Below, piece after piece: positions 8,893-16,867 of a stretch of 64,000 nt of DNA; the stretch's first letter is position 1, and every line of letters starts with the position of its first letter. The stretch comes from Methylomonas methanica MC09 (GTDB lineage: Bacteria; Pseudomonadota; Gammaproteobacteria; Methylococcales; Methylomonadaceae). The notes below the pieces were generated by a model. That model was given only the letters and a program-made list of their open reading frames with translations. It did no database searches and was not told the origin of the DNA. The translations under genes were made by a program, and so were the position numbers. The stretch is taken from positions 62,001-126,000 of the forward strand of contig NC_015572.1 of assembly GCF_000214665.1 (NCBI RefSeq), read 5' to 3'.

Positions 8893-9405
8893 ATGCGCAT
8901 CATTTCTCTGGTAATTTTCGCAGCCATGATTTCCGGTTGCTCTGCGACATATAAGCAAAACATCGTGGTCGAGCCAACCGCCAAGCTGATCAGAGGGAAG
9001 TCGATAGTTATTTCCACCCCTTCCGACGGATTTTATGAAAACAAGGAATACGCAGCCTCGGGAAAAATGACGGCGCTTGCCGTTCGTGCAGCGTTTGCGC
9101 GGTTTACCGGTTCCGTGACCGTGGTTCCTGATTGTAAAGATCTTATGTGCTTAAAGAAGGATCAATCGGTAATTTATGACTACTACGTCATTCCGGAAAT
9201 TTTGCACTGGGAAGATCGCGCTACAGAATGGTCTGGAATTCCGGACAGAATTGAAGTGAAGGTCTCGATCTATGACGGACCAAGTGCGAACGAGCTGGGT
9301 TCGGCCATTATTTCAGGAAAAAGCAAGTGGGCCACATTCGGTGGAGACCACCCTCAAGATCTTATTCCCGAGCCGCTTAATAAGTATATCGATACTTTGT
9401 ATTGA
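8893..9405 (+). CDS. DUF4823-like lipoprotein
   Basis: The 170-residue product begins with a short hydrophobic signal peptide and a lipobox (MISGCSA, Cys16), so it should be lipid-anchored in the envelope. The mature part resembles DUF4823 lipoproteins: an early TPSDGFYEN segment, a central HWEDRATEWSG segment and a C-terminal PQDLIPEPLNKYIDTLY matching the family pattern of a loop before a final amphipathic helix. No function is established for the family. The ATG follows AGGAG at a good spacing. It lies just downstream of the GFA relic and stands alone. Confidence 0.75.
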   Translation: MRIISLVIFAAMISGCSATYKQNIVVEPTAKLIRGKSIVISTPSDGFYENKEYAASGKMTALAVRAAFARFTGSVTVVPDCKDLMCLKKDQSVIYDYYVIPEILHWEDRATEWSGIPDRIEVKVSIYDGPSANELGSAIISGKSKWATFGGDHPQDLIPEPLNKYIDTLY

Positions 9406-9745
9406 AAGAGTTCCAACAATAGCATCTGCCGGACGGTCATCCGCAATCGTCAGCGAAAAGGGGCTTTCATGTTTCGGGATCGGGTCGGTTCCGGTCCGCT
9501 ATGTACGCTAGCGTACAGAATCAACCTGTTCGGATTCATATAATCCGCATAGGCTTGTTCATTAATAGACCGTTCGCGCAGAGTAATGTCGAAGACGGTA
9601 ATCCATCGGCGCTTGCCGTAGCGGAGCTTAAAAGCTGCTCGTCCTTAGACAAACCCGGCGTGGCAGACAGAATTCAAGACGCAGATACTATTTTAGGATT
9701 ATGCTGTTGGCACCTATTTAACCATCCTTATCCAAGGCATATCTC
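9406..9745. other. intergenic region with a palindromic repeat
   Basis: No gene is recognised in these 340 bases. One copy of the TGTACG-CTAG-type palindrome (9502-9517) lies here. An open frame starting at 9501 runs into the BON lipoprotein gene in another frame and looks spurious. Confidence 0.5.
9502..9517. repeat. TGTACGCTAGCGTACA palindrome, copy 1
   Basis: A perfect 16-base palindrome. Near-identical sequences occur at 12125-12140 and 14115-14130, each in intergenic DNA, so this is a dispersed repeat or a shared protein-binding site. Confidence 0.7.
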
Positions 9746-10168
9746 ATGTATAGTAAAAATCAGTATCAACAAACCGGAATTTTGTTGGTTAGTTGCTTAT
9801 CCGCCGTTATTGCACTGGCGGGTTGTCAACAGGAAGGGGCGGCCGAAAAAGCCGGAAAACAAACTGATCAGGCCGTTGGCAATGTCGGAAAACCTATCGT
9901 AGATGCCCAGGATTCACCGGTCGAAACAGCAGGCGACTACCTTGACGACGCAATGATTACTAAAAAGGCCAAAGCGGTTTTGTTAAATGATGAGTTACTT
10001 AAGGCCTCGCATATTGAAGTCACCACCTTTAATGGCATGGTGACCCTAATAGGCAAAATTACATCGCAGCAATTAGCCGACAGAGCTATCGACTTGGTCA
10101 AGAGCCAAGAGTATGTAAAAGGTGTGCATAACGAGCTAATGATCAGTGCCGCCGAACCCGAACAATGA
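9746..10168 (+). CDS. BON-domain lipoprotein (OsmY-like)
   Basis: The 140-residue protein has a long N-terminal signal with a lipobox-like LAGCQQ (Cys27), followed by a short Ala/Lys-rich linker. From about residue 70 comes a single BON domain: DDAMITKKAKAVLL, then HIEVTTFNGMVTLIGKI, then a helix ending VKGVHNEL. BON domains bind phospholipid or envelope structures, and OsmY-type proteins are induced by osmotic and other stresses. AAGG lies eight bases before the ATG. It sits upstream of a transglutaminase-like gene in the same orientation, but about 80 bases separate them. Confidence 0.88.
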   Translation: MYSKNQYQQTGILLVSCLSAVIALAGCQQEGAAEKAGKQTDQAVGNVGKPIVDAQDSPVETAGDYLDDAMITKKAKAVLLNDELLKASHIEVTTFNGMVTLIGKITSQQLADRAIDLVKSQEYVKGVHNELMISAAEPEQ

Positions 10169-10250
10169 TGCTATCGCCGGCGGCAGCGGATAATGGGGCC
10201 CGACTATACGTCAGGCCCGTCGACGCTTCGATAACTTAGGAGTGCCGACG

Positions 10251-11150
10251 ATGCGCCGCCTGCAAATAAATCATCTCACCACCTATCATTATTCCGAAGC
10301 GGTAACGCTTTTGCCGCACAAGTTATTGTTACGCCCCCGAGAGGGTCAAGACATTCATATTGAGTCGTCCGAGTTGAAGATATATCCGCGCCATCAGCTA
10401 AAATGGCAACGGGATGTCAGCGACAATGCGCTCGCTTTGGCGACTTTTAGCGAATCCAGCCACCGCCTTTCAATCGATAGCCAAGTCACCCTGCAGCATT
10501 TTGATAATGAGCCGCTAAATTTTTTGGTGGCGGATTATGCAGTGTATTTTCCATTCGAATACGACTCCTTTGAGCGGCGGGATCTCGAGCCTTATTTAGC
10601 GGTTATCTACAGCCAGGATCGGCAAGTCATGGATTTATGGCTACAACAATTCTGGCGCACCGGGCAACGTGTGGAAACCTATCTGTTGCTGGAGTGGATC
10701 AACAAGGCAATAGCAACAGGGTTTTATTACCAACAGCGGGAAGAGCCGGGGGTGCAAACGCCGGCGACTACCTTAGCGAACGGTACCGGCTCCTGCCGCG
10801 ATTTTGCGACCTTGTTTACCGAGGCATGCCGCCACCTGGGTTTGGCTGCGCGGTTTGTCAGCGGTTATCAATATGCATCCGAGTTACTGCACGGGCAAGG
10901 GAGTACTCACGCCTGGTCGGAGGTGTATCTGCCGGGGGTCGGTTGGAAGGGGTTCGATTCCACATCGGGTAAAGTGGTCGGTCATCACCACATTGCCGTA
11001 GCCGTCAGTCGGCATCCGGAAACGGTGCCGCCGGTAGCCGGTTCATTCTACTCCGTCAATGCTCAGTCGCCGGTGATGGATGTGACGGTCCACGTGTCCG
11101 ATATCCAAAACCCTGTATCAATTGAAAGCGCGTCCACGACAGAAAAGTAG
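10251..11150 (+). CDS. transglutaminase-like cysteine protease family protein
   Basis: The product is about 299 residues. It has the bacterial transglutaminase N-terminal beta domain (about 1-85), followed by a transglutaminase-like core. The catalytic triad is visible as Cys182 in GSCRDF, His220 in STHAWSEV and Asp236 in GFDSTSG. Such proteins act as peptidases or amide-bond-forming enzymes, and the substrate is unknown. No signal peptide is present. I chose the ATG at 10251 because AGGAG lies eight bases upstream. A GTG at 10242 overlaps that ribosome site and is less likely. The gene converges on the Crp/Fnr gene at 11200. Confidence 0.88.
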   Translation: MRRLQINHLTTYHYSEAVTLLPHKLLLRPREGQDIHIESSELKIYPRHQLKWQRDVSDNALALATFSESSHRLSIDSQVTLQHFDNEPLNFLVADYAVYFPFEYDSFERRDLEPYLAVIYSQDRQVMDLWLQQFWRTGQRVETYLLLEWINKAIATGFYYQQREEPGVQTPATTLANGTGSCRDFATLFTEACRHLGLAARFVSGYQYASELLHGQGSTHAWSEVYLPGVGWKGFDSTSGKVVGHHHIAVAVSRHPETVPPVAGSFYSVNAQSPVMDVTVHVSDIQNPVSIESASTTEK

Positions 11151-11199
11151 ACCCCTGCGTAGAGCCCGAGCGATGGCAATTTCTACATTAGCGCGCTCA

Positions 11200-11913
11200 T
11201 CAATCCAGAACGCGCCGATAGGTTTCTTGATCGATTTGATAGCATGAGCAAGCCATGTCTTCCAGACCGCTACGATTCAGAATCGTAATGTCCCCGCGTC
11301 GATAACTGATCAACTTTTGTTGCTGTAGCGAATAAGCCGCCTTGGTGATACCGACACGCCGCACCCCTAATATATAAGCCAGGAATATGTGAGTTACGTG
11401 AAAGGTATCCGCGTGCGCACGATCGTGCGTCATCAATAACCAGCGCGCCAAACGCGCCTCCACTCTATGATAACGATTGCAAGCCGCTGCTTGCCCAAGT
11501 TGACTCATATTCACATAGAGGTAGCGTTTTAACGTCTGTTGCAAGGCTGAACACCGTTCAAATTCCTTTAAAAAAACGTCGGAGTCCATTCGAAGCGCAG
11601 AGCCGGCTCCCTGTACCCGAGCTTCAAACGGCGAAGCATCGATACCCAGAATCAAGGTAATACCGAGCATGCCTTCGGTACCGATTAATCCCACTTCCAA
11701 CCCGGTATCGTTATTAACAGGCGTTACTAAGGAAACATAACTGCTGATGGGAAAATATACGTGCGGAACAGCTTGTCCGGCACGGGAAAGTATTTCGGCA
11801 AAACCGAGTTCAACCGTTTTGCTGTTGAATAGCAAGCGTTCCAGGTCATCGCTAGGCAAGGCTGCTAATAGCTGGTTGGCACTGGCAAACGATCGGTTGG
11901 TCGGCACGCGCAC
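11200..11913 (-). CDS. Crp/Fnr-family transcriptional regulator
   Basis: The 237-residue protein has an N-terminal cyclic-nucleotide-binding-type beta barrel (about 30-140, including VYFPISSYVSLV and VGLIGTEGMLG) and a C-terminal winged helix (about 165-230). The recognition region reads LGVRRVGITKAAYSLQQQKLISYRRG. The Fnr-type cysteine cluster is absent from the N-terminus, so it is unlikely to be an iron-sulphur oxygen sensor. The variant helix (RRVGITKAA rather than R-E-T-V-S-R) is the form seen in many uncharacterised Crp-like proteins. It is monocistronic and flanked by the stress-type genes of this region, which it may control. Confidence 0.88.
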   Translation of the reverse strand: MRVPTNRSFASANQLLAALPSDDLERLLFNSKTVELGFAEILSRAGQAVPHVYFPISSYVSLVTPVNNDTGLEVGLIGTEGMLGITLILGIDASPFEARVQGAGSALRMDSDVFLKEFERCSALQQTLKRYLYVNMSQLGQAAACNRYHRVEARLARWLLMTHDRAHADTFHVTHIFLAYILGVRRVGITKAAYSLQQQKLISYRRGDITILNRSGLEDMACSCYQIDQETYRRVLD

Positions 11914-12330
11914 TCTCCGGCAATGTTGACGCAGGCAGGCTTAGACGCTAAAAGCGCGACGATGTAAAGCCCGGAGTCGATGGCGGTTAGCTAAGAAAAA
12001 CCAACCGCGAGCGTTAAAGGTTAACCAAGAAAAAAATCGCTGTCTGTATGTTAGCGCACTTAAATAGCGACGTATGATGAAACAGCCGCCTTCTGGCCGC
12101 AGCCATACCAATTTGCGCCCCGTATGTACGTTAGCGTACAGACGCTAAAAAAGCTTTGCAGTAATCTATCGACAGCTTGGTGAATATCACCGGGCAACCG
12201 AAATGTAAATGAACCGCTAATTGAAGCGTTCATTCAAGACGGTTTCATTCGTGCATGATGCGAGTTTTATTACTCAATTGCTATATTCGACCGTCACGCG
12301 CGATAAATTAATAGATAACTGGGGAAATAT
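11914..12330. other. repeat-bearing intergenic region
   Basis: No gene is seen in these 417 bases between divergent genes. It contains a small hairpin (GCGGTT 11983-11988 with AACCGC 12003-12008), a degenerate TGTATGTTAGCGCA element near 12046 and the second clear copy of the TGTACG palindrome. Confidence 0.5.
12125..12140. repeat. TGTACGTTAGCGTACA near-palindrome, copy 2
   Basis: This differs by one central base from the perfect palindrome at 9502-9517. It lies about 210 bases upstream of the small periplasmic protein gene. Confidence 0.7.
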
Positions 12331-12672
12331 ATGAAAACCAAGCACTTTTTGATGGCGATACTTTTATCGGTGTTTTCTTTGACCGCGCAAGCCGCCGGTA
12401 GCCCGATGAACGAAAGTTTCACTAATTTGATTGCACTGTCCAACGAAGCTATTGAAGTTGGTAACGCGGGGGATGCTGAGGCTTTCGTCGATAGTGTCAA
12501 GACTGTATTGACGGCAATAGGCGAACAAAACGACCAAGGCAGTTCAATTCGTTTGCAACGCGCCGACGCCAGAATGAAGAAAGCCCTGAAAGCAGGTAAG
12601 GCCGGCAAATTGCCCGAAGGCATAGCCGCAATGAAGGAAGCCATTGTACAAATGGAAGCCGAAAGAAAATAA
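12331..12672 (+). CDS. small periplasmic helical protein, SmbP-like
   Basis: The 113-residue product has a clean signal peptide (cleavage after about residue 22, AQAAGS). It is followed by an alpha-helical region with repeated Ala/Gly/Lys spacing (EAIEVGNAGDAEAF, KKALKAGKAGKLPEGI). The pattern resembles the small metal-binding protein SmbP fold, a four-helix periplasmic bundle, but the histidines that bind metal in SmbP are missing, so metal binding is doubtful. A GGGGAAATAT stretch precedes the ATG. The gene ends inside the left arm of a large inverted repeat. Confidence 0.65.
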   Translation: MKTKHFLMAILLSVFSLTAQAAGSPMNESFTNLIALSNEAIEVGNAGDAEAFVDSVKTVLTAIGEQNDQGSSIRLQRADARMKKALKAGKAGKLPEGIAAMKEAIVQMEAERK

Positions 12673-12832
12673 GGCGATTGCCAAGAATAAATGTACCCGA
12701 ATGGCGCCGAATTTTTGTTCAGCGACAAAGAGCAAAAAAGGGCGCATAGTTGTGCTATGTAGCCTTTTTTGATCTGCCGTGGATGGACAAAAAGGCTAGC
12801 CAGTTGGGTATATTTTTCGCGGGAAATCGCCT
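12672..12832. repeat. 161-base imperfect inverted repeat with internal hairpin
   Basis: Arms at 12672-12698 and 12806-12832 are inverted copies matching at about 20 of 27 positions, with AGGCGATT/AATCGCCT at the outer ends. Inside, TTTTTGTTC (12712-12720) can pair with GGACAAAAA (12785-12793). A central stem at 12734-12770 pairs AAAAAAGG...CATAG with CTATG...CCTTTTTT. The whole unit folds into one long hairpin. It resembles a MITE or a REP-type element and could also terminate the gene that ends at 12672. Confidence 0.6.
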
Positions 12833-12876
12833 AAGCGCCATCAAGGCCGAAAAAACGGCCGCGAAGCGTTAGATTG

Positions 12877-12937
12877 ACAGTATCAGTTCGAATGGCGATC
12901 ATTTAAATTAATGATTGTCCGTTTGTACTGATACAGT
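12877..12937. repeat. 61-base stem-loop
   Basis: ACAGTATCAGT (12877-12887) pairs with ACTGATACAGT (12927-12937) at ten of eleven positions. Inside them ATCATT (12898-12903) pairs with AATGAT (12910-12915). It lies 45 bases from the larger inverted repeat. Confidence 0.55.
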
Positions 12938-13057
12938 TGAATCTTTACAGAATTCGGCCTTATCTGCCAGCTCTGTAGCGGCGCCGACAAGAGAGTCGAT
13001 CAAAAACCGAAAAGCGTCGGCGCGATTGACATAATCCCGAAGCCAATCACGCGCCAT
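12908..13057 (-). CDS. small hypothetical ORF downstream of the HdeD-like gene
   Basis: A 49-residue frame starts with ATG at 13057, 32 bases after the HdeD-like gene stop and on the same strand. It begins MARDWLRDYVNRADAF and is acidic and mostly helical, with no membrane segment. No ribosome site is convincing and no family is recognised. The frame reads like protein rather than random translation, but its end overlaps a stem-loop, so it may be fortuitous. Confidence 0.3.
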   Translation of the reverse strand: MARDWLRDYVNRADAFRFLIDSLVGAATELADKAEFCKDSTVSVQTDNH

Positions 13058-13089
13058 TTCGGTTGCCTATTACATTAAATCAGCACAGT

Positions 13090-13665
13090 CTAAAGACTTT
13101 CATTTCTTAAGGACGATGCCATGGCTATTAAAACCCACCCCCTGAAACTGATATCAACACTCAGTGAAAATACAATAAACCACAGTGACGCCGGCCAATC
13201 TATCCAAATGATTATGCCGAATAGGATTGAAACCAGTCCCGTCACTCTGTTGGATAAAGGATTTGGAATTTCCCCAACGGATAAAAGCACATTTCGATAA
13301 ATACCTTGCGTCAATAAATAGCCGACAACCAACAGGTTTAAATTGTTGGCATCGCTATTATTGGTAAACGCAATAAGAATGCCGACGACAATATCCAACA
13401 CCCCGCCTTGTATGTTAAATAAAAAACCTTGGGCATTTTGAGAGGCTAAACCGTCGATGCACCGTAAAATTCCAACTAACAATATTATGATGCCAATAAC
13501 GGGCGCCCAGGACGCGTCTTCGCCAAACATATAAACATCGGGCGAGACTAAACATAAAGCCGCAAGGATTATTCCGCTAATAATCATAGCGCTACCTTGA
13601 ATGGTGTAGCGCCAGGGTTTTGCCGTGAATTGGATTAACTCGGCGGTAATTTTTGATTTGATCAT
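13090..13665 (-). CDS. HdeD-like (DUF308) membrane protein
   Basis: The 191-residue product has six predicted membrane helices in three pairs, spread over residues 22-185. Small-residue motifs between them (GIILAALCL, IGIIILLVGILRCIDGL, VGILIAF) follow the pattern of HdeD/DUF308 proteins. HdeD contributes to acid resistance at high cell density in Escherichia coli. Here the role is inferred only from family resemblance. It lies 18 bases downstream of the DUF4870-like gene, so the two are probably co-transcribed. Confidence 0.72.
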   Translation of the reverse strand: MIKSKITAELIQFTAKPWRYTIQGSAMIISGIILAALCLVSPDVYMFGEDASWAPVIGIIILLVGILRCIDGLASQNAQGFLFNIQGGVLDIVVGILIAFTNNSDANNLNLLVVGYLLTQGIYRNVLLSVGEIPNPLSNRVTGLVSILFGIIIWIDWPASLWFIVFSLSVDISFRGWVLIAMASSLRNESL

Positions 13666-13683
13666 TTATATAATTGGCCGCGT

Positions 13684-14049
13684 TCAATTGATTCGATTAT
13701 CAATGGCTTTACCATCGGTTAATGCATACCAACCCACCGCTATTCTGTAAATCATCCAAACCAAAACGATGGCCAGGATAAAAACGCCAAGGCCCATTGC
13801 AAAGGTCAGCCCGGCTACTGCAAACCCCGCCAAAGCGATCCAGGTAGTTTTAATTTGCCAGTCGAAATGCGATTCAAGCCATGTACCCTGAACATCATTC
13901 TTTTTGTAGAAGTTAATCGCTACGCCCAACAGCAAAGGCAGGCCGGCCAACATAAACGTTAATATCTGACACAGGTATACCGTTGCCGTCAGTGTTTTTA
14001 ATGACTGCAACTTTTCGTTACTCGGTTGTTCCATCGACATATCATTCAT
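13684..14049 (-). CDS. DUF4870-like small membrane protein
   Basis: About 121 residues with three membrane helices. The signature VQGTWLESHFDWQIKTTW lies between helices one and two, and IYRIAVGWYALTDGK follows the last helix. Both are typical of this proteobacterial membrane family, whose function is unknown. I chose the ATG at 14049 because GGAAAG lies just upstream. The open frame extends seven codons further to 14070 through the ribosome site. Probably first gene of an operon with the HdeD-like gene. Confidence 0.75.
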   Translation of the reverse strand: MNDMSMEQPSNEKLQSLKTLTATVYLCQILTFMLAGLPLLLGVAINFYKKNDVQGTWLESHFDWQIKTTWIALAGFAVAGLTFAMGLGVFILAIVLVWMIYRIAVGWYALTDGKAIDNRIN

Positions 14050-14542
14050 AATGTTCTTTCCTGTTTCCACTGTTGCGATACCGAAAGAATCTACTTAACT
14101 ATTTCAACCCTGTCTGTACGCTACCGTACAAAGTAAGGCGTGTGATTTAAGGTGTATTTTTTAGTGGTTTGAACCCACGGCCGTCCTGTCGGTGCTCAAA
14201 ATTATTGAATTTTGGGCCGGCAAGGATCGGCCAAAAGCAGTCTCCCACGTTGTAGGAGTCAATGACAGGAGTGGATTCGATAGCTGCCTGCTAATTTAAT
14301 CTCTTACTTGATCTCGTGACGTGGTACTGTATTCCGACTGCGGTAGGCAGGCAGCGTCACGAATAATGTGGTCAGCCGCTCCAAGGTGACTGTGGTGTCG
14401 GCATGCGGCTCTATCCGCTTACTGTCGTTTGATATAATTTGTTTTCGGTGTCCTGAATCAGTCGGTCACCGATTCGACATTTAAATCGATCAAGCTTGAC
14501 TCCCATAGATTTCATAAAAGGAAATATTTATTTAGTATCACA
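14050..14542. other. intergenic region at the left border of the AT-rich operon
   Basis: No gene is recognised. The stretch holds the third TGTACG palindrome. It also holds two nested inverted repeats: GCTGCCTGC (14283-14291) with GCAGGCAGC (14347-14355), and TCGTGACG (14314-14321) with CGTCACGA (14355-14362). Base composition shifts sharply to AT-rich after about 14500, marking the edge of probably transferred DNA. No integrase or tRNA gene is seen here. Confidence 0.5.
14115..14130. repeat. TGTACGCTACCGTACA near-palindrome, copy 3
   Basis: This has one mismatch to the perfect copy at 9502-9517. It lies 66 bases upstream of the DUF4870-like gene start, in a position compatible with promoter control. 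Confidence 0.7.
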
Positions 14543-15010
14543 TCACTTAGTTTCTGAATGATCTTCAAATAAATTGATTTTATTGGGATGCCGCCATGGA
14601 ATAGGTAACAAATCGCTAATAGAATAAACTATCCAATGAGGATAGCTTGAAATGCAGCTAGAGAGAATTTCAAAATTACCATTCGTGACCACATCAGTAA
14701 TTGCCTGTAAACATGAGCCACAAGGTATTGGTGGTTCTTTTAGGGTTTCAGTATTAGCGAAGATGGCTAAACGCAATATTTCTGTAGCTCCATTTGAAAC
14801 TGCATTTATTAATGCAGCATGCTCCGCATGAACTGTTGTATAACCAGTTGAACCGGGATAATAACACCCCTTGTATATTTTATTATTTTTTGCTAAGACC
14901 GCAGCACCTATAGCTATTGATCCAGGTATAACGCGAGCAAAAGTTGAGGCTTTAATAGCTTGCTCCTTTAATTCTTCTAACAAGTCTGAACAATAAATAT
15001 CATTTCTCAT
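14543..15010 (-). CDS. cytidine-deaminase-like protein (last gene of AT-rich operon)
   Basis: The 155-residue product carries the zinc deaminase signature: His61-Ala-Glu63 (zinc ligand and proton shuttle) and Pro96-Cys97-x-x-Cys100 (zinc ligands). This matches the cytidine/deoxycytidine deaminase fold, which hydrolyses the amino group of cytosine-type nucleosides or nucleotides. Length and spacing fit the homotetrameric cytidine deaminases, except that the first ligand is His rather than Cys. The start lies five bases after the radical SAM gene stop. Linkage to a nucleotidyltransferase-fold protein and a radical SAM enzyme suggests work on a special nucleotide rather than salvage. That role is inference. 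Confidence 0.82.
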   Translation of the reverse strand: MRNDIYCSDLLEELKEQAIKASTFARVIPGSIAIGAAVLAKNNKIYKGCYYPGSTGYTTVHAEHAALINAVSNGATEILRLAIFANTETLKEPPIPCGSCLQAITDVVTNGNFEILSSCISSYPHWIVYSISDLLPIPWRHPNKINLFEDHSETK

Positions 15011-15015
15011 GTTTA

Positions 15016-15867
15016 TTAGTTTTTCTTTTGATCATAAGAATATGAATAATTCAAGGTTTTTCTTAGATTAACTAAGGCATGGCTTACTTCCTTTGTACTG
15101 ATGCTTTTCAAAGACCCCAAAAATATATCTCCACTGTCGATTAAACCTGGCAATATCACATTGCCATCATGCTCAACTAATAAATACCCATGCTCTATAG
15201 ACAAATAGTCCCACACCAATATCCGGCCTCTAAAATTAGAGTTCTTTGATAATAACTTAACTTTATTTGTGTTCAAATGAATATCTTTATTGTAATAATT
15301 GAACTCTCCACCCCTTCCTCGTGGTGAGAATGTAATAATTGCCAACTCATTAACATTCAATCTAGACAGTACATTGTAAAAATCAATCCAACTCGGTATG
15401 TCTACTTCGAGCCCAACCACTGAATTGACAGCTACAAATCCTAGTTTGCTTTTTATTGCTTCAATACTGCTAATTGCTTTTCGGTAAACATTTCTACCGC
15501 GGAGAGAATCACAAATATTTTCGGGGCCATCTAAACTTACTCTTACTTCTAAATTCCTTCTTTGACTTTCAGACAAACATAAAACAAGGTTTAAAAAAAA
15601 ATCTGTTTTTGTGCCATTTGTAGTAATTACCACTTTTAATTTTTTATCAATTAATTCTTTTACTATATCCGCTATTTCTGGGTGTAACAGCGGTTCGCCT
15701 CCGCTAAGACTGACTCTTTGAAGACCAAGAGGCATTAGAGTACGAATAAAAGACATAATATCAGTCATATCTAGTACATTTTTGCCATTCGGACCTGAGT
15801 TTGACCAACAATGCAAACATTGTAAATTACACTGATTATTGATATGTAAACAAACTGATTTAAGCAT
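15016..15867 (-). CDS. radical SAM protein of the AT-rich operon
   Basis: The 283-residue protein has the [4Fe-4S]/S-adenosylmethionine motif CxxxCxxC at Cys13, Cys17 and Cys20 (NQCNLQCLHC), the GGEP motif at about residues 56-59, and ITTNGT in the next strand, so the N-terminal radical SAM barrel looks intact. There is no clear SPASM or second cluster domain at the C-terminus, and the length is close to the minimal barrel plus a short tail. The motif does not resemble viperin (CNYKC-type). The start overlaps the upstream nucleotidyltransferase gene by eight bases, implying translational coupling. The substrate is unknown. Confidence 0.88.
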   Translation of the reverse strand: MLKSVCLHINNQCNLQCLHCWSNSGPNGKNVLDMTDIMSFIRTLMPLGLQRVSLSGGEPLLHPEIADIVKELIDKKLKVVITTNGTKTDFFLNLVLCLSESQRRNLEVRVSLDGPENICDSLRGRNVYRKAISSIEAIKSKLGFVAVNSVVGLEVDIPSWIDFYNVLSRLNVNELAIITFSPRGRGGEFNYYNKDIHLNTNKVKLLSKNSNFRGRILVWDYLSIEHGYLLVEHDGNVILPGLIDSGDIFLGSLKSISTKEVSHALVNLRKTLNYSYSYDQKKN

Positions 15868-16843
15868 TCCATTTACTCAACGCTTCAGATAAATTAGAAA
15901 TTTGTTTAAAGGGATCCGTTATTAACACCCCTTTTTGTCCTTTCCAAGCACCTTTAGAAATATAAATTAATGGTGCTTTTATATTCAAATTTGTTTCTTC
16001 AATTAACGTTGCTCGAGCAATCCGCGATCTAAAAGCAATAAAATCTATATCTCCATTTACCTTAAACAATGGCATGTTAAAAATTGATAAGCTAGCATCA
16101 GTGATTACCACTCTAGTCTCAATTACCTCACTCGGCATCATTTGAACGATTGGAATTTCCATCAATTTATCATATATAAAAAATGGACATATCATAGATT
16201 CTCTCTCTGAAAGCCAACGCATGGGACTTATAAATCCACGTTCAATTACGAATCCGTCATATTTTGACTTAATTCTTTCCCAAACTCTTTCAGCATGATT
16301 ATAAGACTGAATAGGAACCACTACATCTAAATCATGTTGGCTTTCAACAACCTTCCCATTGATCTGTGCACCGCCCGTAATCCGAATTTGCTCCGGATCG
16401 ATTTTATATTCATGCGCGACCGATATGGCAATTTTATTCCCTACTGTATTTGAGAATTTTTTCAAGAAGCTTTCTGAGGAAATAATTTTGTTGATGTCTT
16501 TTTCTTTAATATTTGATAAATTTGAATGAATATCTTCAGCTTTATTTAAACCAAGTTTAAATGCGGCATTCTGGATCTCATGGTCAGAAACGTGAATAAG
16601 CTCACTGTTTCTATACTTATAAGCAACACGATACATGGTGCAATAATAATCTAATTCACAGCTTGCAGTATCGCTCTGATATGGTTTAGAAGAAGTATAT
16701 ATTAATTTTGAAGGAAGAAAACCTTCTGTGCGAGCAAGATATGGCTCTGTATAAAATGAAATATACTGAGTATTCTCTATACTAGAAAAAATCCAATATA
16801 TGTCATCATTGTCGCTAACAATGCTTTCAGTAGTAATTTCCAT
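15860..16843 (-). CDS. nucleotidyltransferase-fold protein of the AT-rich operon
   Basis: I read this 327-residue product as a polymerase-beta-type nucleotidyltransferase fold. Gly157-Gly158 is followed, after a short helix, by Asp171-Leu-Asp173-Val-Val-Val, matching the G-[GS]-x(n)-[DE]-h-[DE]-h signature that binds metal and nucleotide. The N-terminal 150 residues are mainly helical and unrecognised. The third catalytic acidic residue is not certain; candidates lie in FFIYDKLMEIP or in GDIDFIAF. It is not an obvious CCA-adding, CD-NTase or MNT-type protein. It sits 24 bases after the HAD-membrane gene and overlaps the radical SAM gene. The function of transferring a nucleotide to an unknown acceptor is inferred from fold only. 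Confidence 0.6.
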   Translation of the reverse strand: MEITTESIVSDNDDIYWIFSSIENTQYISFYTEPYLARTEGFLPSKLIYTSSKPYQSDTASCELDYYCTMYRVAYKYRNSELIHVSDHEIQNAAFKLGLNKAEDIHSNLSNIKEKDINKIISSESFLKKFSNTVGNKIAISVAHEYKIDPEQIRITGGAQINGKVVESQHDLDVVVPIQSYNHAERVWERIKSKYDGFVIERGFISPMRWLSERESMICPFFIYDKLMEIPIVQMMPSEVIETRVVITDASLSIFNMPLFKVNGDIDFIAFRSRIARATLIEETNLNIKAPLIYISKGAWKGQKGVLITDPFKQISNLSEALSKWNA

Positions 16844-16867
16844 AAGCTCTACACTGTAAATGATTCG

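Noticed and set aside
9501..9902. 133-codon frame overlapping the BON lipoprotein gene in another frame
   Set aside because: The BON gene has a signal peptide, domain and ribosome site; this frame has none.
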